Assembly (NCBI GenBank): GCA_025361565.1
Contig: JANYKN010000189.1
Location: 62,001 to 126,000, forward strand
Source: Bacteroidota bacterium
GTDB lineage: Bacteria > Bacteroidota > Bacteroidia > Bacteroidales > NBLH01
DNA: 64,000 nucleotides
Reading direction: 5' to 3'
The notes under the pieces are model-generated. The model worked only from the letters and a program-made list of their open reading frames with translations, did not search any database and was not told where the DNA came from. The position numbers and the translations under genes are program-made. Positions 22,707 to 30,509 of this stretch are shown piece after piece; position 1 is the first letter of the stretch, and each line of letters opens with the position of its first letter.

Positions 22707-23921
22707 TTATTTAGCGCCAAGAGAATAAACCATTAAAGAACTTCCATGGCGGACATACAATTTCTTATCTGCAATAACTAGATGAGCCCAATGCTGTTTT
22801 TCGCCAAAAGGCACTTTGAACCTGCTAATTTCTTTAAAACCTTCAGCTATGGTTTCAACAAGAGCCACATATCCGCCTTCGTCATAGCAATATAGTATTC
22901 CATCGGCAAAAATGATATTGCCGTTTTTTAAGAATGTTGATGAAAACAGTTCCTTGCCAGTTTTCCAATCCAGGCAAACCCATTTTCTACTTAAATCTCC
23001 TGAGCCGTAAATTTTTCCATCGAACAATACTACGCCGCCAATGCGGTTATCCAATGAAGTATTCCGCCAAACTTCGGTAATGTTGTTTCCATCATCGGAA
23101 AGTTTTAGCATTACACCGCCCTTTCCATAACCACTGACGCAGTATAAAAAACCATCGTGATACAAAGGAGTATTGGCATGAACCGAATATTGATTTGGTT
23201 GTTCGTGTGTCCATAACAGTTTGCCATCGGCTGCGTCAATTCCAATAATATGGCTTTCCATCATGGTAACAAAGATGTGCTTATTTGGCAATTTTATTAA
23301 TGCGGGAGAACAATATGCGCTTTTTTCGCCAATTCCTTTGCTTTTCCAGATTAGTTTTCCAGTATTTTTGTTGAGAGCTATTACATTGGCATCTTTTCCG
23401 CCTGGAGTGCAAAAAAGTTTATCCTCATCAACAAGCAGATTTTCAGTAATTCCCCAAACAATATTTTGGCCATCATAATCTTCAAATAGTCCGACAGACC
23501 ATAAAATAGTACCTTTTTGCGCATCAAGGCAAATCAGTTTTCCATAACTGCTAACGATATATAATTTGTCGTCAACAACCAAAGGTGTTGTTCTAACCCC
23601 TTCCCAACTTTCGAACCATTCCTTGCCGTATTCTGTTTTCCAAATCATTTTGCCTTCAAGCGAAAGAGCAATAACAAATCCGTTTGTACCATCAGTACCA
23701 CAAGTATATACCTTGTTTTTTGTTACTGCAGCCGAAGCATGTCCGGCGCCAAGTCCATCGAAATGCCATAACAGTTCTGGCCCTGTTTGTGGCCATGATT
23801 TTAACAAGCCAGTTTCGTTATAAATACCATCGCGGTTTGGTCCACGCCATTGGCTTATTTCCTGTGATGATGCACCAACGCAGCTTAACACTACCAGAAA
23901 TGATAATAAATATTTATGCAT
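22707..23921 (-). CDS. secreted PQQ-binding-like beta-propeller protein, first gene of the cluster
   Basis: A 404-residue paralogue of the next gene: signal peptide MHKYLLSFLVVLSCVGASSQ, then QWRGPNRDGIYNETGLLKSW and blades such as VIALSLEGKMIWKTEYG, LICLDAQKGTILWSVGL and VIALNKNTGKLIWKSKG. IIGIDAADGKLLWTHEQPN and WVCLDWKTGKELFSS complete the series. The frame is open for 18 more codons upstream, but these would put charged and polar residues before the signal peptide, so ATG 23921 is chosen. The 166-base gap to the divergent sigma factor must hold the promoters for both. This makes the propeller cluster a candidate regulon of that sigma factor, by position only. Confidence 0.82.
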   Translation of the reverse strand: MHKYLLSFLVVLSCVGASSQEISQWRGPNRDGIYNETGLLKSWPQTGPELLWHFDGLGAGHASAAVTKNKVYTCGTDGTNGFVIALSLEGKMIWKTEYGKEWFESWEGVRTTPLVVDDKLYIVSSYGKLICLDAQKGTILWSVGLFEDYDGQNIVWGITENLLVDEDKLFCTPGGKDANVIALNKNTGKLIWKSKGIGEKSAYCSPALIKLPNKHIFVTMMESHIIGIDAADGKLLWTHEQPNQYSVHANTPLYHDGFLYCVSGYGKGGVMLKLSDDGNNITEVWRNTSLDNRIGGVVLFDGKIYGSGDLSRKWVCLDWKTGKELFSSTFLKNGNIIFADGILYCYDEGGYVALVETIAEGFKEISRFKVPFGEKQHWAHLVIADKKLYVRHGSSLMVYSLGAK

Positions 23922-24087
23922 AACATTAGGGTTTAATTTTACCCCAAATATAGGACTAAAGGAGATAAAAACCATATTAAAATTAGGGTTGATAAAACGT
24001 TACCAGAAAATATTTGAGACATACTTTAATCCGAGCAATAATAATGGCAGTATATTGCAGTTTAATCTATTTGATTATTTTTGCACA

Positions 24088-24660
24088 ATGATTTCGCAGG
24101 TGGAACAAGACATACTCGAAGGCATTGCCGAAAGTGACGAGATGGCATTTGAAGGGCTTTTTAAGTCCCATTTTGCTGAGCTTTGTTTATATGCCACCCG
24201 ATTTGTTGGAGATATTGAAAGCGCTGAAGAAATAGTGCAGGATATTTTTTTCAATCTTTGGAATAATCGAAACAAGCTCAATATCAACACTTCAATAAAG
24301 GCTTATTTGTATGCTGCGGTTCGAAATACTTGTTTGAACTTAATCAAACATAAAAAAGTGGAAAGCAAATACCGTGAATATTTTTCAAGGCAATTGCAAC
24401 AAGATGAGCTACAAGAAGAAGATTGGATGCAAGGCGATGAATTACACGATAAAATTACCGAAACCATTGAAAAGCTTCCACCTGAGCGCAAAAAGGTATT
24501 TGTTATGAGCAGGTTTGAAAACTTAAAATACAGGGAAATTGCAGAAGAACTGAATATCTCGATAAAAACTGTTGAAAACCAAATGGGTAAAGCGCTTCAG
24601 TTTTTAAGGGAAGAATTAAAAGATTATTTGCCACTGCTCCTTTTTTTGCTTTATGGATAG
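24088..24660 (+). CDS. ECF RNA polymerase sigma factor (Bacteroidota FecI-like)
   Basis: A 190-residue sigma-70 family ECF factor. Region 2 spans AFEGLFKSHFAELCLYATRFVGDIESAEEIVQDIFFNLW and the helix AYLYAAVRNTCLNLIKH. Region 4 is PPERKKVFVMSRFENLKYREIAEELNISIKTVENQMGKALQFLREEL. It should direct polymerase to a small regulon and be held by the FecR anti-sigma factor encoded 127 bases downstream. ATG 24088 gives the standard length; an open frame back to TTG 23989 adds 33 unrelated residues. A TATTTTTG sequence at 24076-24083 fits a -7 box but would place the transcript start at the ATG, so it may be coincidental. Confidence 0.92.
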   Translation: MISQVEQDILEGIAESDEMAFEGLFKSHFAELCLYATRFVGDIESAEEIVQDIFFNLWNNRNKLNINTSIKAYLYAAVRNTCLNLIKHKKVESKYREYFSRQLQQDELQEEDWMQGDELHDKITETIEKLPPERKKVFVMSRFENLKYREIAEELNISIKTVENQMGKALQFLREELKDYLPLLLFLLYG

Positions 24661-24787
24661 GGGAAAAACGGGATTAAGTTGTCTTTGATACAGAGAATGA
24701 AATTAGAAATTAGTACTTTGACTGGCCTCAGTGCTCGATATTGTAAATTACAAAAATTAAAAGAATAAATTGTTAAAATTCTGATAG

Positions 24788-25813
24788 ATGGAAGACCAAA
24801 AGAACATCATACCCGATTATGATCTTCTTGCAAAATACTTTGCAGGCGAGGCTTCTATTGATCAAATTGAAGCAATTGAAAAATGGACAAATGAAAATCC
24901 GAAGAATAAAAAGTCGTTTGACAGTATGTATTATCTCTGGATTCAAAGTAGCCGAAAAGTTATTGAAAATCAGATCAATATAACTGAATCCTGGGCAAAA
25001 ATGAAGTTCAGGATGGAAGCTGCCAAACAAATCAAATCGGAGACTTTAAAATCTATATCTGGTTATAGACGAATAACTTATCGGGTTTTACAATTGGCCG
25101 CAGTGGTAATTTTAGGGTTGATGATTAATGCGTTGATCAAATATTTAAATCCGGAATCTAGGTCTATCTCCAAAGAATCACTGCATGCTTCAATAGAAAT
25201 AAAACTACCTGACAGCTCTGAAATTAAACTGAATAAAAACACAAAATTGATTTATCCGGAAAAGTTCAAAGACAAACAGCGATTGGTAAGACTCGAAGGT
25301 GAAGCATTTTTTAAGGTAAAACCTGATAAAGAAAAACCTTTTATTATTGAAACTGAATTTTCGCGAATCAAAGTTGTGGGAACTTCGTTTAATGTTCAGG
25401 CTTATGACACAAGCGACTTAGTGGAAGTAACCGTTGTAAGTGGAATTGTGGAATTATCGGGCACATCAAAAAATGGAGAAAAGATAGTCCTCAAAAAAGG
25501 AGAAAAGGGTATAATTGAAAAAAGCACAGGAAGACCAATCAAGGAAGAAAAAGTTGAGGAAAATGATATTTTTTGGGCAACACGAACTTTAATATTCAAG
25601 GATACAGAACTTTATGTCGCTACCGAAACCATCTCAAAAGCTTATGGCGTTGAAATTAAAATACTTAATGATAAAATTAAACATTGTAAATTGACCGTAG
25701 TTTTCCCCGATGCAAGTATTGAAGAAATCATGGAAGTATTGCGCATTACTTTTGACTTGAGTATTGAACAATCCAATAATCAATACAAACTCAATGGAAA
25801 CCACTGTAAATAA
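24788..25813 (+). CDS. FecR-family anti-sigma factor
   Basis: Single-pass inner-membrane protein of 341 residues that binds the sigma factor in the cytoplasm and a receptor STN domain in the periplasm. The N-terminal cytoplasmic part has LLAKYFAGEASIDQIEAIEKW (about 14-34). One membrane helix follows at about 99-119 (VLQLAAVVILGLMINALI). The FecR domain (about 130-228) has LPDSSEIKLNKNTKLIYPEKF, RLVRLEGEAFFKVKPDKEKPF and KVVGTSFNVQAY. The DUF4974-type C-terminal domain (about 275-335) contains SKAYGVEIKILN and LRITFDLSIEQSNNQYKLNG. The next gene, an STN protein, overlaps its last codons, so sensor and anti-sigma are translated together. Confidence 0.92.
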   Translation: MEDQKNIIPDYDLLAKYFAGEASIDQIEAIEKWTNENPKNKKSFDSMYYLWIQSSRKVIENQINITESWAKMKFRMEAAKQIKSETLKSISGYRRITYRVLQLAAVVILGLMINALIKYLNPESRSISKESLHASIEIKLPDSSEIKLNKNTKLIYPEKFKDKQRLVRLEGEAFFKVKPDKEKPFIIETEFSRIKVVGTSFNVQAYDTSDLVEVTVVSGIVELSGTSKNGEKIVLKKGEKGIIEKSTGRPIKEEKVEENDIFWATRTLIFKDTELYVATETISKAYGVEIKILNDKIKHCKLTVVFPDASIEEIMEVLRITFDLSIEQSNNQYKLNGNHCK

Positions 25814-27776
25814 GCATATCCAGCTTGTAATTTGGTGTTTTTTATTTTATTCTTTATCACTTACTTCTATTGCACAAAATACCATCCTAATCAGAAAAAT
25901 TTCAATTGATTGCCAAAATAAAAGGACAGAAGATGTTTTGGCAGAAATCAGTAAAAAAGGACGTTTTTATTTTTCGTATAGTTCAGATTTGGTCCAAAAA
26001 GACTATGTGATATCTGTAAAAGAGAAAAATATCAGTGTTCAAGATCTTATCAAACAGATATTTGGAGAGAAAATTTTACCTGTAGAAACCGGAAAATACA
26101 TTATTCTAAGGCCAAACGTTAAATCAGAAGAAGAAAAATCGATAGAAATTAAACTTCATGACGAAAGCACGCAATACACCATAACAGGCTATATCATTGA
26201 TGCAAGTACCGGCCAAAGGTTGTCAAATGCTACCATTTATGAGATTGGCAAAACAAATTCGGTTTTAACAAACATGGAAGGATATTACAGTTTAAATATC
26301 TCCACAAAAAACGATTATTTAGGTCTTGCATATTCCCGCAATCGTTTCAAAGACACCATTATAGTCGTTCAGCCGGCAAACCATTCCATCAATATGAGGT
26401 TGAAACCACAAGATCTACCACTTGAACAAATTAAAAATAAGGGTCTTGAAACTTTTGAATTAAATAGCGATTCCGTTCCACAACTTGAAGAATTGACATT
26501 TGTAAAATTTGCAGTTAAGAAAAAGCAATTCGATCTGAGTAAAAATCTTGATTTTATTGAGAACCAGCATTTCCAGGTATCACTTATCCCACAAATTGGA
26601 ACCAATAAATTAATGAGCGGAAATGTTGAAAACAACATCTCGTTCAATATACTAGGTGGATATTCCTATGCCGTAAAAGGATTTGAACTTGGATCTCTAT
26701 TTAATATTGTTAGGGAAAACGTGAGCGGAGTGCAAATAAGTGGTTTTAGCAACGTGGTGGGCGGAAACACAATTGGCCTACAGATTGCAGGATTCTCCAA
26801 CAACAACCGAAAATCAGTCAAAGGCATTCAAATTTCAGGCTTTTCAAATATGGTGCTCGATACCATTGTAGGTGTTCAAATTTCGGGTTTTAGCAATATC
26901 CTGAAAGGAAAAATGAAAGGCGTACAACTTTCCGGATTTAGCAATATAAGTACAGAAGATGTGGATGGTGTTCAAATTTCGGGATTTAATAACTATGCGC
27001 ATAAAGATGTTAATTTGGCTCAAATAACTGGTTTTGTAAATGTTGGGAGAAATATTGGTGGAGCACAAATTGCAGGATTTGTAAATTATGGATGCGGTAC
27101 AATTGGAGGGGTTCAATTGGCAGGTTTTATCAATATTGCAGAAAAAGTTAACTCAGCGCAAATTGCAGGATTTGCCAATTTATCTACAAAAGAAATTACG
27201 GGCGTTCAATTAGCTGGATTCCTGAATACTGCAAAAAAAGTGAAAGGCACGCAACTTGGGTTCATTAATATTGCAGATTCTGTAAGCGGTTTAAGCCTCG
27301 GTTTTTTGAGTATCGTTAGGAAAGGTATGCACAAATTGGAACTTTCGTCAGATGAAAATTTCTACGGATCAATCAGTTTTAAAACAGGTACCCATCGTTT
27401 TTATAATATTTTTACCAGTGGTGTCAATCTTCAAAACACCAATTATTGGGAAGTAGGCTATGGTTTGGGAACGGAGTTGAGATCAAAAAAGAAATTCTAT
27501 GTCGATTTTGATGTACTCACTTCGCAAGTGAATGAAGATTTTAATGCATTTGAAAAAATAAATATGCTTTTCAAATTCGAAACAAAGTTTGGCTGGAATT
27601 TAATTAGAAGCTCAGGCATTTCAATAGGCCCAACATTTAACTTCTTTTTCTCGGATTGGAAAGATAGCGAAGGTAATTTTATGTCAAAACTACCACCATA
27701 CGAATTGTTTACTTTTCAGGACACTGATTATAAATTGTGCGGATGGATTGGTGGTATTTTAAGTTTGAGGTTTTGA
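25794..27776 (+). CDS. STN-domain protein with carboxypeptidase-like domain and QISGFSN repeats
   Basis: A 660-residue exported protein (signal peptide ends SLTSIAQN) that I do not recognise as a named family. In order it has an STN domain (about 32-100; CQNKRTEDVLAEISKKGRFYF, ISVQDLIKQIFG), the domain that contacts FecR. A carboxypeptidase-like regulatory domain follows (about 122-190; GYIIDASTGQRLSNATIYEI). Then come about twelve 18-22-residue repeats with the core GVQISGFSN or AQIAGFxN (bases 26720-27315). The C-terminal region has aromatic-rich beta segments and ends GGILSLRF. It lacks a TonB plug and barrel of receptor size. Overlap with fecR implies it is the signal input of this sigma/anti-sigma pair. 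ATG 25794 is chosen over the TTG at 25764. Confidence 0.78.
   Translation: METTVNKHIQLVIWCFLFYSLSLTSIAQNTILIRKISIDCQNKRTEDVLAEISKKGRFYFSYSSDLVQKDYVISVKEKNISVQDLIKQIFGEKILPVETGKYIILRPNVKSEEEKSIEIKLHDESTQYTITGYIIDASTGQRLSNATIYEIGKTNSVLTNMEGYYSLNISTKNDYLGLAYSRNRFKDTIIVVQPANHSINMRLKPQDLPLEQIKNKGLETFELNSDSVPQLEELTFVKFAVKKKQFDLSKNLDFIENQHFQVSLIPQIGTNKLMSGNVENNISFNILGGYSYAVKGFELGSLFNIVRENVSGVQISGFSNVVGGNTIGLQIAGFSNNNRKSVKGIQISGFSNMVLDTIVGVQISGFSNILKGKMKGVQLSGFSNISTEDVDGVQISGFNNYAHKDVNLAQITGFVNVGRNIGGAQIAGFVNYGCGTIGGVQLAGFINIAEKVNSAQIAGFANLSTKEITGVQLAGFLNTAKKVKGTQLGFINIADSVSGLSLGFLSIVRKGMHKLELSSDENFYGSISFKTGTHRFYNIFTSGVNLQNTNYWEVGYGLGTELRSKKKFYVDFDVLTSQVNEDFNAFEKINMLFKFETKFGWNLIRSSGISIGPTFNFFFSDWKDSEGNFMSKLPPYELFTFQDTDYKLCGWIGGILSLRF
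26720..27315 (+). repeat. protein-coding tandem repeats (QISGFSN type)
   Basis: About twelve degenerate units of roughly 54-66 bases, each coding for a core such as GVQISGFSN, GLQIAGFSN, GAQIAGFVN or GVQLAGFLN. Regular spacing suggests a beta-solenoid or stacked-sheet fold. Confidence 0.8.
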
Positions 27777-27831
27777 TAATATTTCGGATTTTTATTTCTT
27801 TTATTGCAATAAATCTATTGAATTATTTTTA

Positions 27832-29358
27832 CTAATGCTTACCCATTTTAGAAAGTAAAACTTCATTCAACGGTATTTTCCTTATTTTGCTCTCAATCCA
27901 AGCTGTAAAATCGAATAATCTAAGAACCTGCTGTTCAAAAATATCATGGCTGAAAGATTCCAATTCAACTGAAATTTTCTCCCACAATATGTTCCTTTTC
28001 TTACTGGTCATTGGTAAATCTTCCTTATTTACAAAACCAAGCATAACCTTCTCTATCTGATAACCTTTATCAATATCTTTCATTTCTCTTTTTATCGAGC
28101 GGGTTTTATAACTGATCAGATCGAAATCGCCCATTTCGTTCAAAATCATCAAATCCACCAGCCGGATTGTTCTATAAAAAGGCAAGTAGAAATAATTCTT
28201 TCCTTTTAAAATTATCATGCTAAGAAATTTGTGTGCTTTTTTGTAGTCCTTATTTCCAAAAAATATCAATGCCGCATACAAACTAAGTTCAGCTTGTCTG
28301 GTAAGGCTTAATAAGTTCATTTTGTTATAAAGTGTATCCGCGTAATTTCCCATATGCGTGGCTGAAGAAATAAAATCACCTTGATCTAATTTTGGAAACA
28401 GTTCATATAAAAAAATAAGACAGTTCACATTTGCATTAAAATTTACCGATGGGCTTTCAATCTTTTTTAATTGATCGATAAAATATTCCATTCCTTCGTA
28501 ATTTCCAATACTACGTAAGCTATCGAGAACGCCTTCAAGGTTTAAAAGATAATAAATTGGAGGATTGTGCCATAAATGCTTGTTTTTTTCAAACAGGCTG
28601 TTTAATTCAATATATGATCGAAGTGCCGATTTGTAATCACCAACACTAATCAGGTAATTGGCCTGAAACAATTGATGCAGTTTATTGATCTCGAAATTTT
28701 CAAGGTTTGATGATGCTAATATACTCATTTCGCTTACTACCAAATCGTTAAGCATCATTTTTTGTTCTTGAGATCTAACATTTCCATTATATACCACCCG
28801 GTGTTTTAACAATTCATAAAGTGAAGATTGCTGATTTATCTTTCTGATAAAATTAAGTATTTCATTGATTTTATGATGTTTGTTAAGCAACGTTTTTTCA
28901 TCAACCAATGGAAAATTTAACGCCAATAAATATTCAAGCTCAAGCCTTGATGCAAGCAAAAGAGCGTAGTAGTTTTCCAATTTTTTGGAATCTTCAATCA
29001 CTTTACTCAACAAATCAAAACATTCTTCAAACAAAGATTTTTCAAAAAGGATACGAGCCTTCATAATTGAATTAAAAAGTTGATAATAACTATCTTGTTC
29101 CTTTCTCAGGTCCAGTAAGGTATCCAATAATATTTTATAAAGATATTTTACAGTTGTATCGAATGATGCTTCTTTATTCTCCAATAAAAACTTTTCCCTT
29201 AATAAATCTGCATTGATACTTCGGTTGCCAGAAATCGTATTAAAAAGCGATACATATGCAGGAATTACTTTTGTCCATTGTGCCGAAATAGTAAAAGCCT
29301 TTTTCTCGGGTCGTGTCATTGAATTAACCAGGAATATGAGTGCTTCAGATTTTAACAT
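27832..29358 (-). CDS. large helical protein, candidate regulator of the adjacent ribose locus
   Basis: A 508-residue soluble, almost entirely alpha-helical protein with TPR-like helical pairs (for example LFEECFDLLSKVIEDSKKLENYYALLLASRLELEY, and YKSALRSYIELNSLFEKNKH). It has no signal peptide or membrane segment. The N-terminus MLKSEALIFLVNSMTRPEKKAF resembles that of a Bacteroidota family of unnamed cytoplasmic proteins. I recognise no DNA-binding motif with certainty. It is transcribed divergently from the ribokinase-SusCD operon across a 190-base AT-rich gap with an inverted repeat. That is the position held by the regulator RusR in the ribose utilisation locus of Bacteroides thetaiotaomicron. 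Assigning it as a RusR-type regulator is inference from position and general character. Confidence 0.6.
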   Translation of the reverse strand: MLKSEALIFLVNSMTRPEKKAFTISAQWTKVIPAYVSLFNTISGNRSINADLLREKFLLENKEASFDTTVKYLYKILLDTLLDLRKEQDSYYQLFNSIMKARILFEKSLFEECFDLLSKVIEDSKKLENYYALLLASRLELEYLLALNFPLVDEKTLLNKHHKINEILNFIRKINQQSSLYELLKHRVVYNGNVRSQEQKMMLNDLVVSEMSILASSNLENFEINKLHQLFQANYLISVGDYKSALRSYIELNSLFEKNKHLWHNPPIYYLLNLEGVLDSLRSIGNYEGMEYFIDQLKKIESPSVNFNANVNCLIFLYELFPKLDQGDFISSATHMGNYADTLYNKMNLLSLTRQAELSLYAALIFFGNKDYKKAHKFLSMIILKGKNYFYLPFYRTIRLVDLMILNEMGDFDLISYKTRSIKREMKDIDKGYQIEKVMLGFVNKEDLPMTSKKRNILWEKISVELESFSHDIFEQQVLRLFDFTAWIESKIRKIPLNEVLLSKMGKH

Positions 29359-29422
29359 AGTATAACACTTTATATTTATATGGAAAATTAAGTAAAATTT
29401 TATAATTATCTAAATCTAAATA

Positions 29423-29465
29423 ATACCATTATATTAACATATTAATTTATAATTATATATGGTAT
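29423..29465. promoter_or_regulatory. inverted repeat in the divergent intergenic region
   Basis: ATACCAT (29423-29429) and ATGGTAT (29459-29465), each followed inward by AT-rich sequence, lie 76 bases upstream of the ribokinase promoter. A possible regulator site, though AT-rich composition makes chance plausible. Confidence 0.3.
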
Positions 29466-29512
29466 AAATATAATGTTATTTATAAGATTACAATTACTAA
29501 ATAGATGGTTTT

Positions 29513-29548
29513 TTTGAAATTTTTCGATTTAATTAAACCTTACATTTG
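29513..29548 (+). promoter_or_regulatory. promoter of the ribose/ADP-ribose operon
   Basis: TTTG (29513-29516) and TACATTTG (29541-29548), the latter a perfect TAnnTTTG -7 element. The 24-base spacing is a few bases longer than usual. The box lies 18-27 bases before the candidate ribokinase start codons. Confidence 0.55.
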
Positions 29549-29565
29549 TGTTAAATAACCTTAAA

Positions 29566-30489
29566 ATGAAATCAATGTCTGATAAAAAAATTATTGTAAT
29601 AGGTAGCTGTAATACCGATATGGTTATTAAAGCTGACAGGCTTCCTGTACCCGGGGAAACTGTAATAGGAGGCACTTTCTTTATGAACCCCGGCGGCAAA
29701 GGCGCCAATCAGGCGGTAGCAGCGGCACGATTGGGTGGTAATGTTACATTTATCTCTAAAACAGGCAATGATGTTTTTGGAAAACAATCCATCGAACTTT
29801 TTAATTCAGAAGGTATAAATACCAGTAATATTTTTTCAGATCCAAAAAATCCATCCGGTGTGGCTTTAATAACAGTTGATGCCCATGGTGAAAACTGCAT
29901 TGTAGTTGCATCAGGGGCAAATGCCTCGCTTTCGCCTGCGGATATTGAATCAGCAAAAGACGAAATTGAAAAAGGGGATCTGTTGTTAATGCAACTCGAA
30001 ATTCCACTTGAAACTGTTGAATACGCAACGGAAATGGCTTATAAAAAAGGTATCCGGGTTATTCTAAATCCTGCCCCTGCAAGAGCGCTGTCCGACAAAT
30101 TGATTAGAAGTCTATATATAATTACTCCCAACAAGAGTGAAGCTGAGATACTTTCAGGCATCAAAGTACATGACTGGGATAGCGCCAAAAAAGCTGCAGA
30201 CGTTATCAGGGCCAAAGGAGCCAATATTGTTGTAATTACCTTAGGATGCCTTGGTGCACTGATATGTGAAGGTGGAAATTATTACAAAGTGGATGCAATT
30301 AAAGTGAATGCCGTTGATACCACCGCTGCTGGTGATACATTCTGCGGAGCGCTCTGTGTTGGTATCTCAGAAGGAAATTCAATTGTTGATTCCGTTAAAA
30401 TGGCAGCAAAAGCTTCTGCACTAACAGTTACAAGAATGGGTGCACAATCCTCAATTCCATATCGTTCAGAATTATCTACTTTAATTTAG
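29566..30489 (+). CDS. rbsK: ribokinase (PfkB family)
   Basis: Phosphorylates ribose to ribose 5-phosphate in the cytoplasm. The protein of about 307 residues has the ribokinase N-terminal signature VIGSCNTDMVIKADRLPVPGET. The PfkB motif 1 FFMNPGGKGANQAVAAARLGG follows (about 40-60), with SGVALITVD, GANASLSP and NPAPARALS. The C-terminal catalytic motif is NAVDTTAAGDTFCGAL (about 247-262), in which the Asp of AGD is the base. It is the first gene of the operon with SusC, SusD, three ADP-ribosylglycohydrolases, two esterases and a sugar permease, which points to ribose as end product. Start options are ATG 29566 and ATG 29575. A GTG at 29548 overlaps the -7 box and is rejected. Confidence 0.93.
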   Translation: MKSMSDKKIIVIGSCNTDMVIKADRLPVPGETVIGGTFFMNPGGKGANQAVAAARLGGNVTFISKTGNDVFGKQSIELFNSEGINTSNIFSDPKNPSGVALITVDAHGENCIVVASGANASLSPADIESAKDEIEKGDLLLMQLEIPLETVEYATEMAYKKGIRVILNPAPARALSDKLIRSLYIITPNKSEAEILSGIKVHDWDSAKKAADVIRAKGANIVVITLGCLGALICEGGNYYKVDAIKVNAVDTTAAGDTFCGALCVGISEGNSIVDSVKMAAKASALTVTRMGAQSSIPYRSELSTLI

Positions 30490-30509
30490 AACTCAAATTT
30501 AATTTTATT

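Noticed and set aside
24055-24087. TTG...TATTTTTG promoter for the ECF sigma gene
   Set aside because: It would start the transcript at the ATG, leaving no leader. Kept only as a remark because leaderless initiation cannot be excluded.
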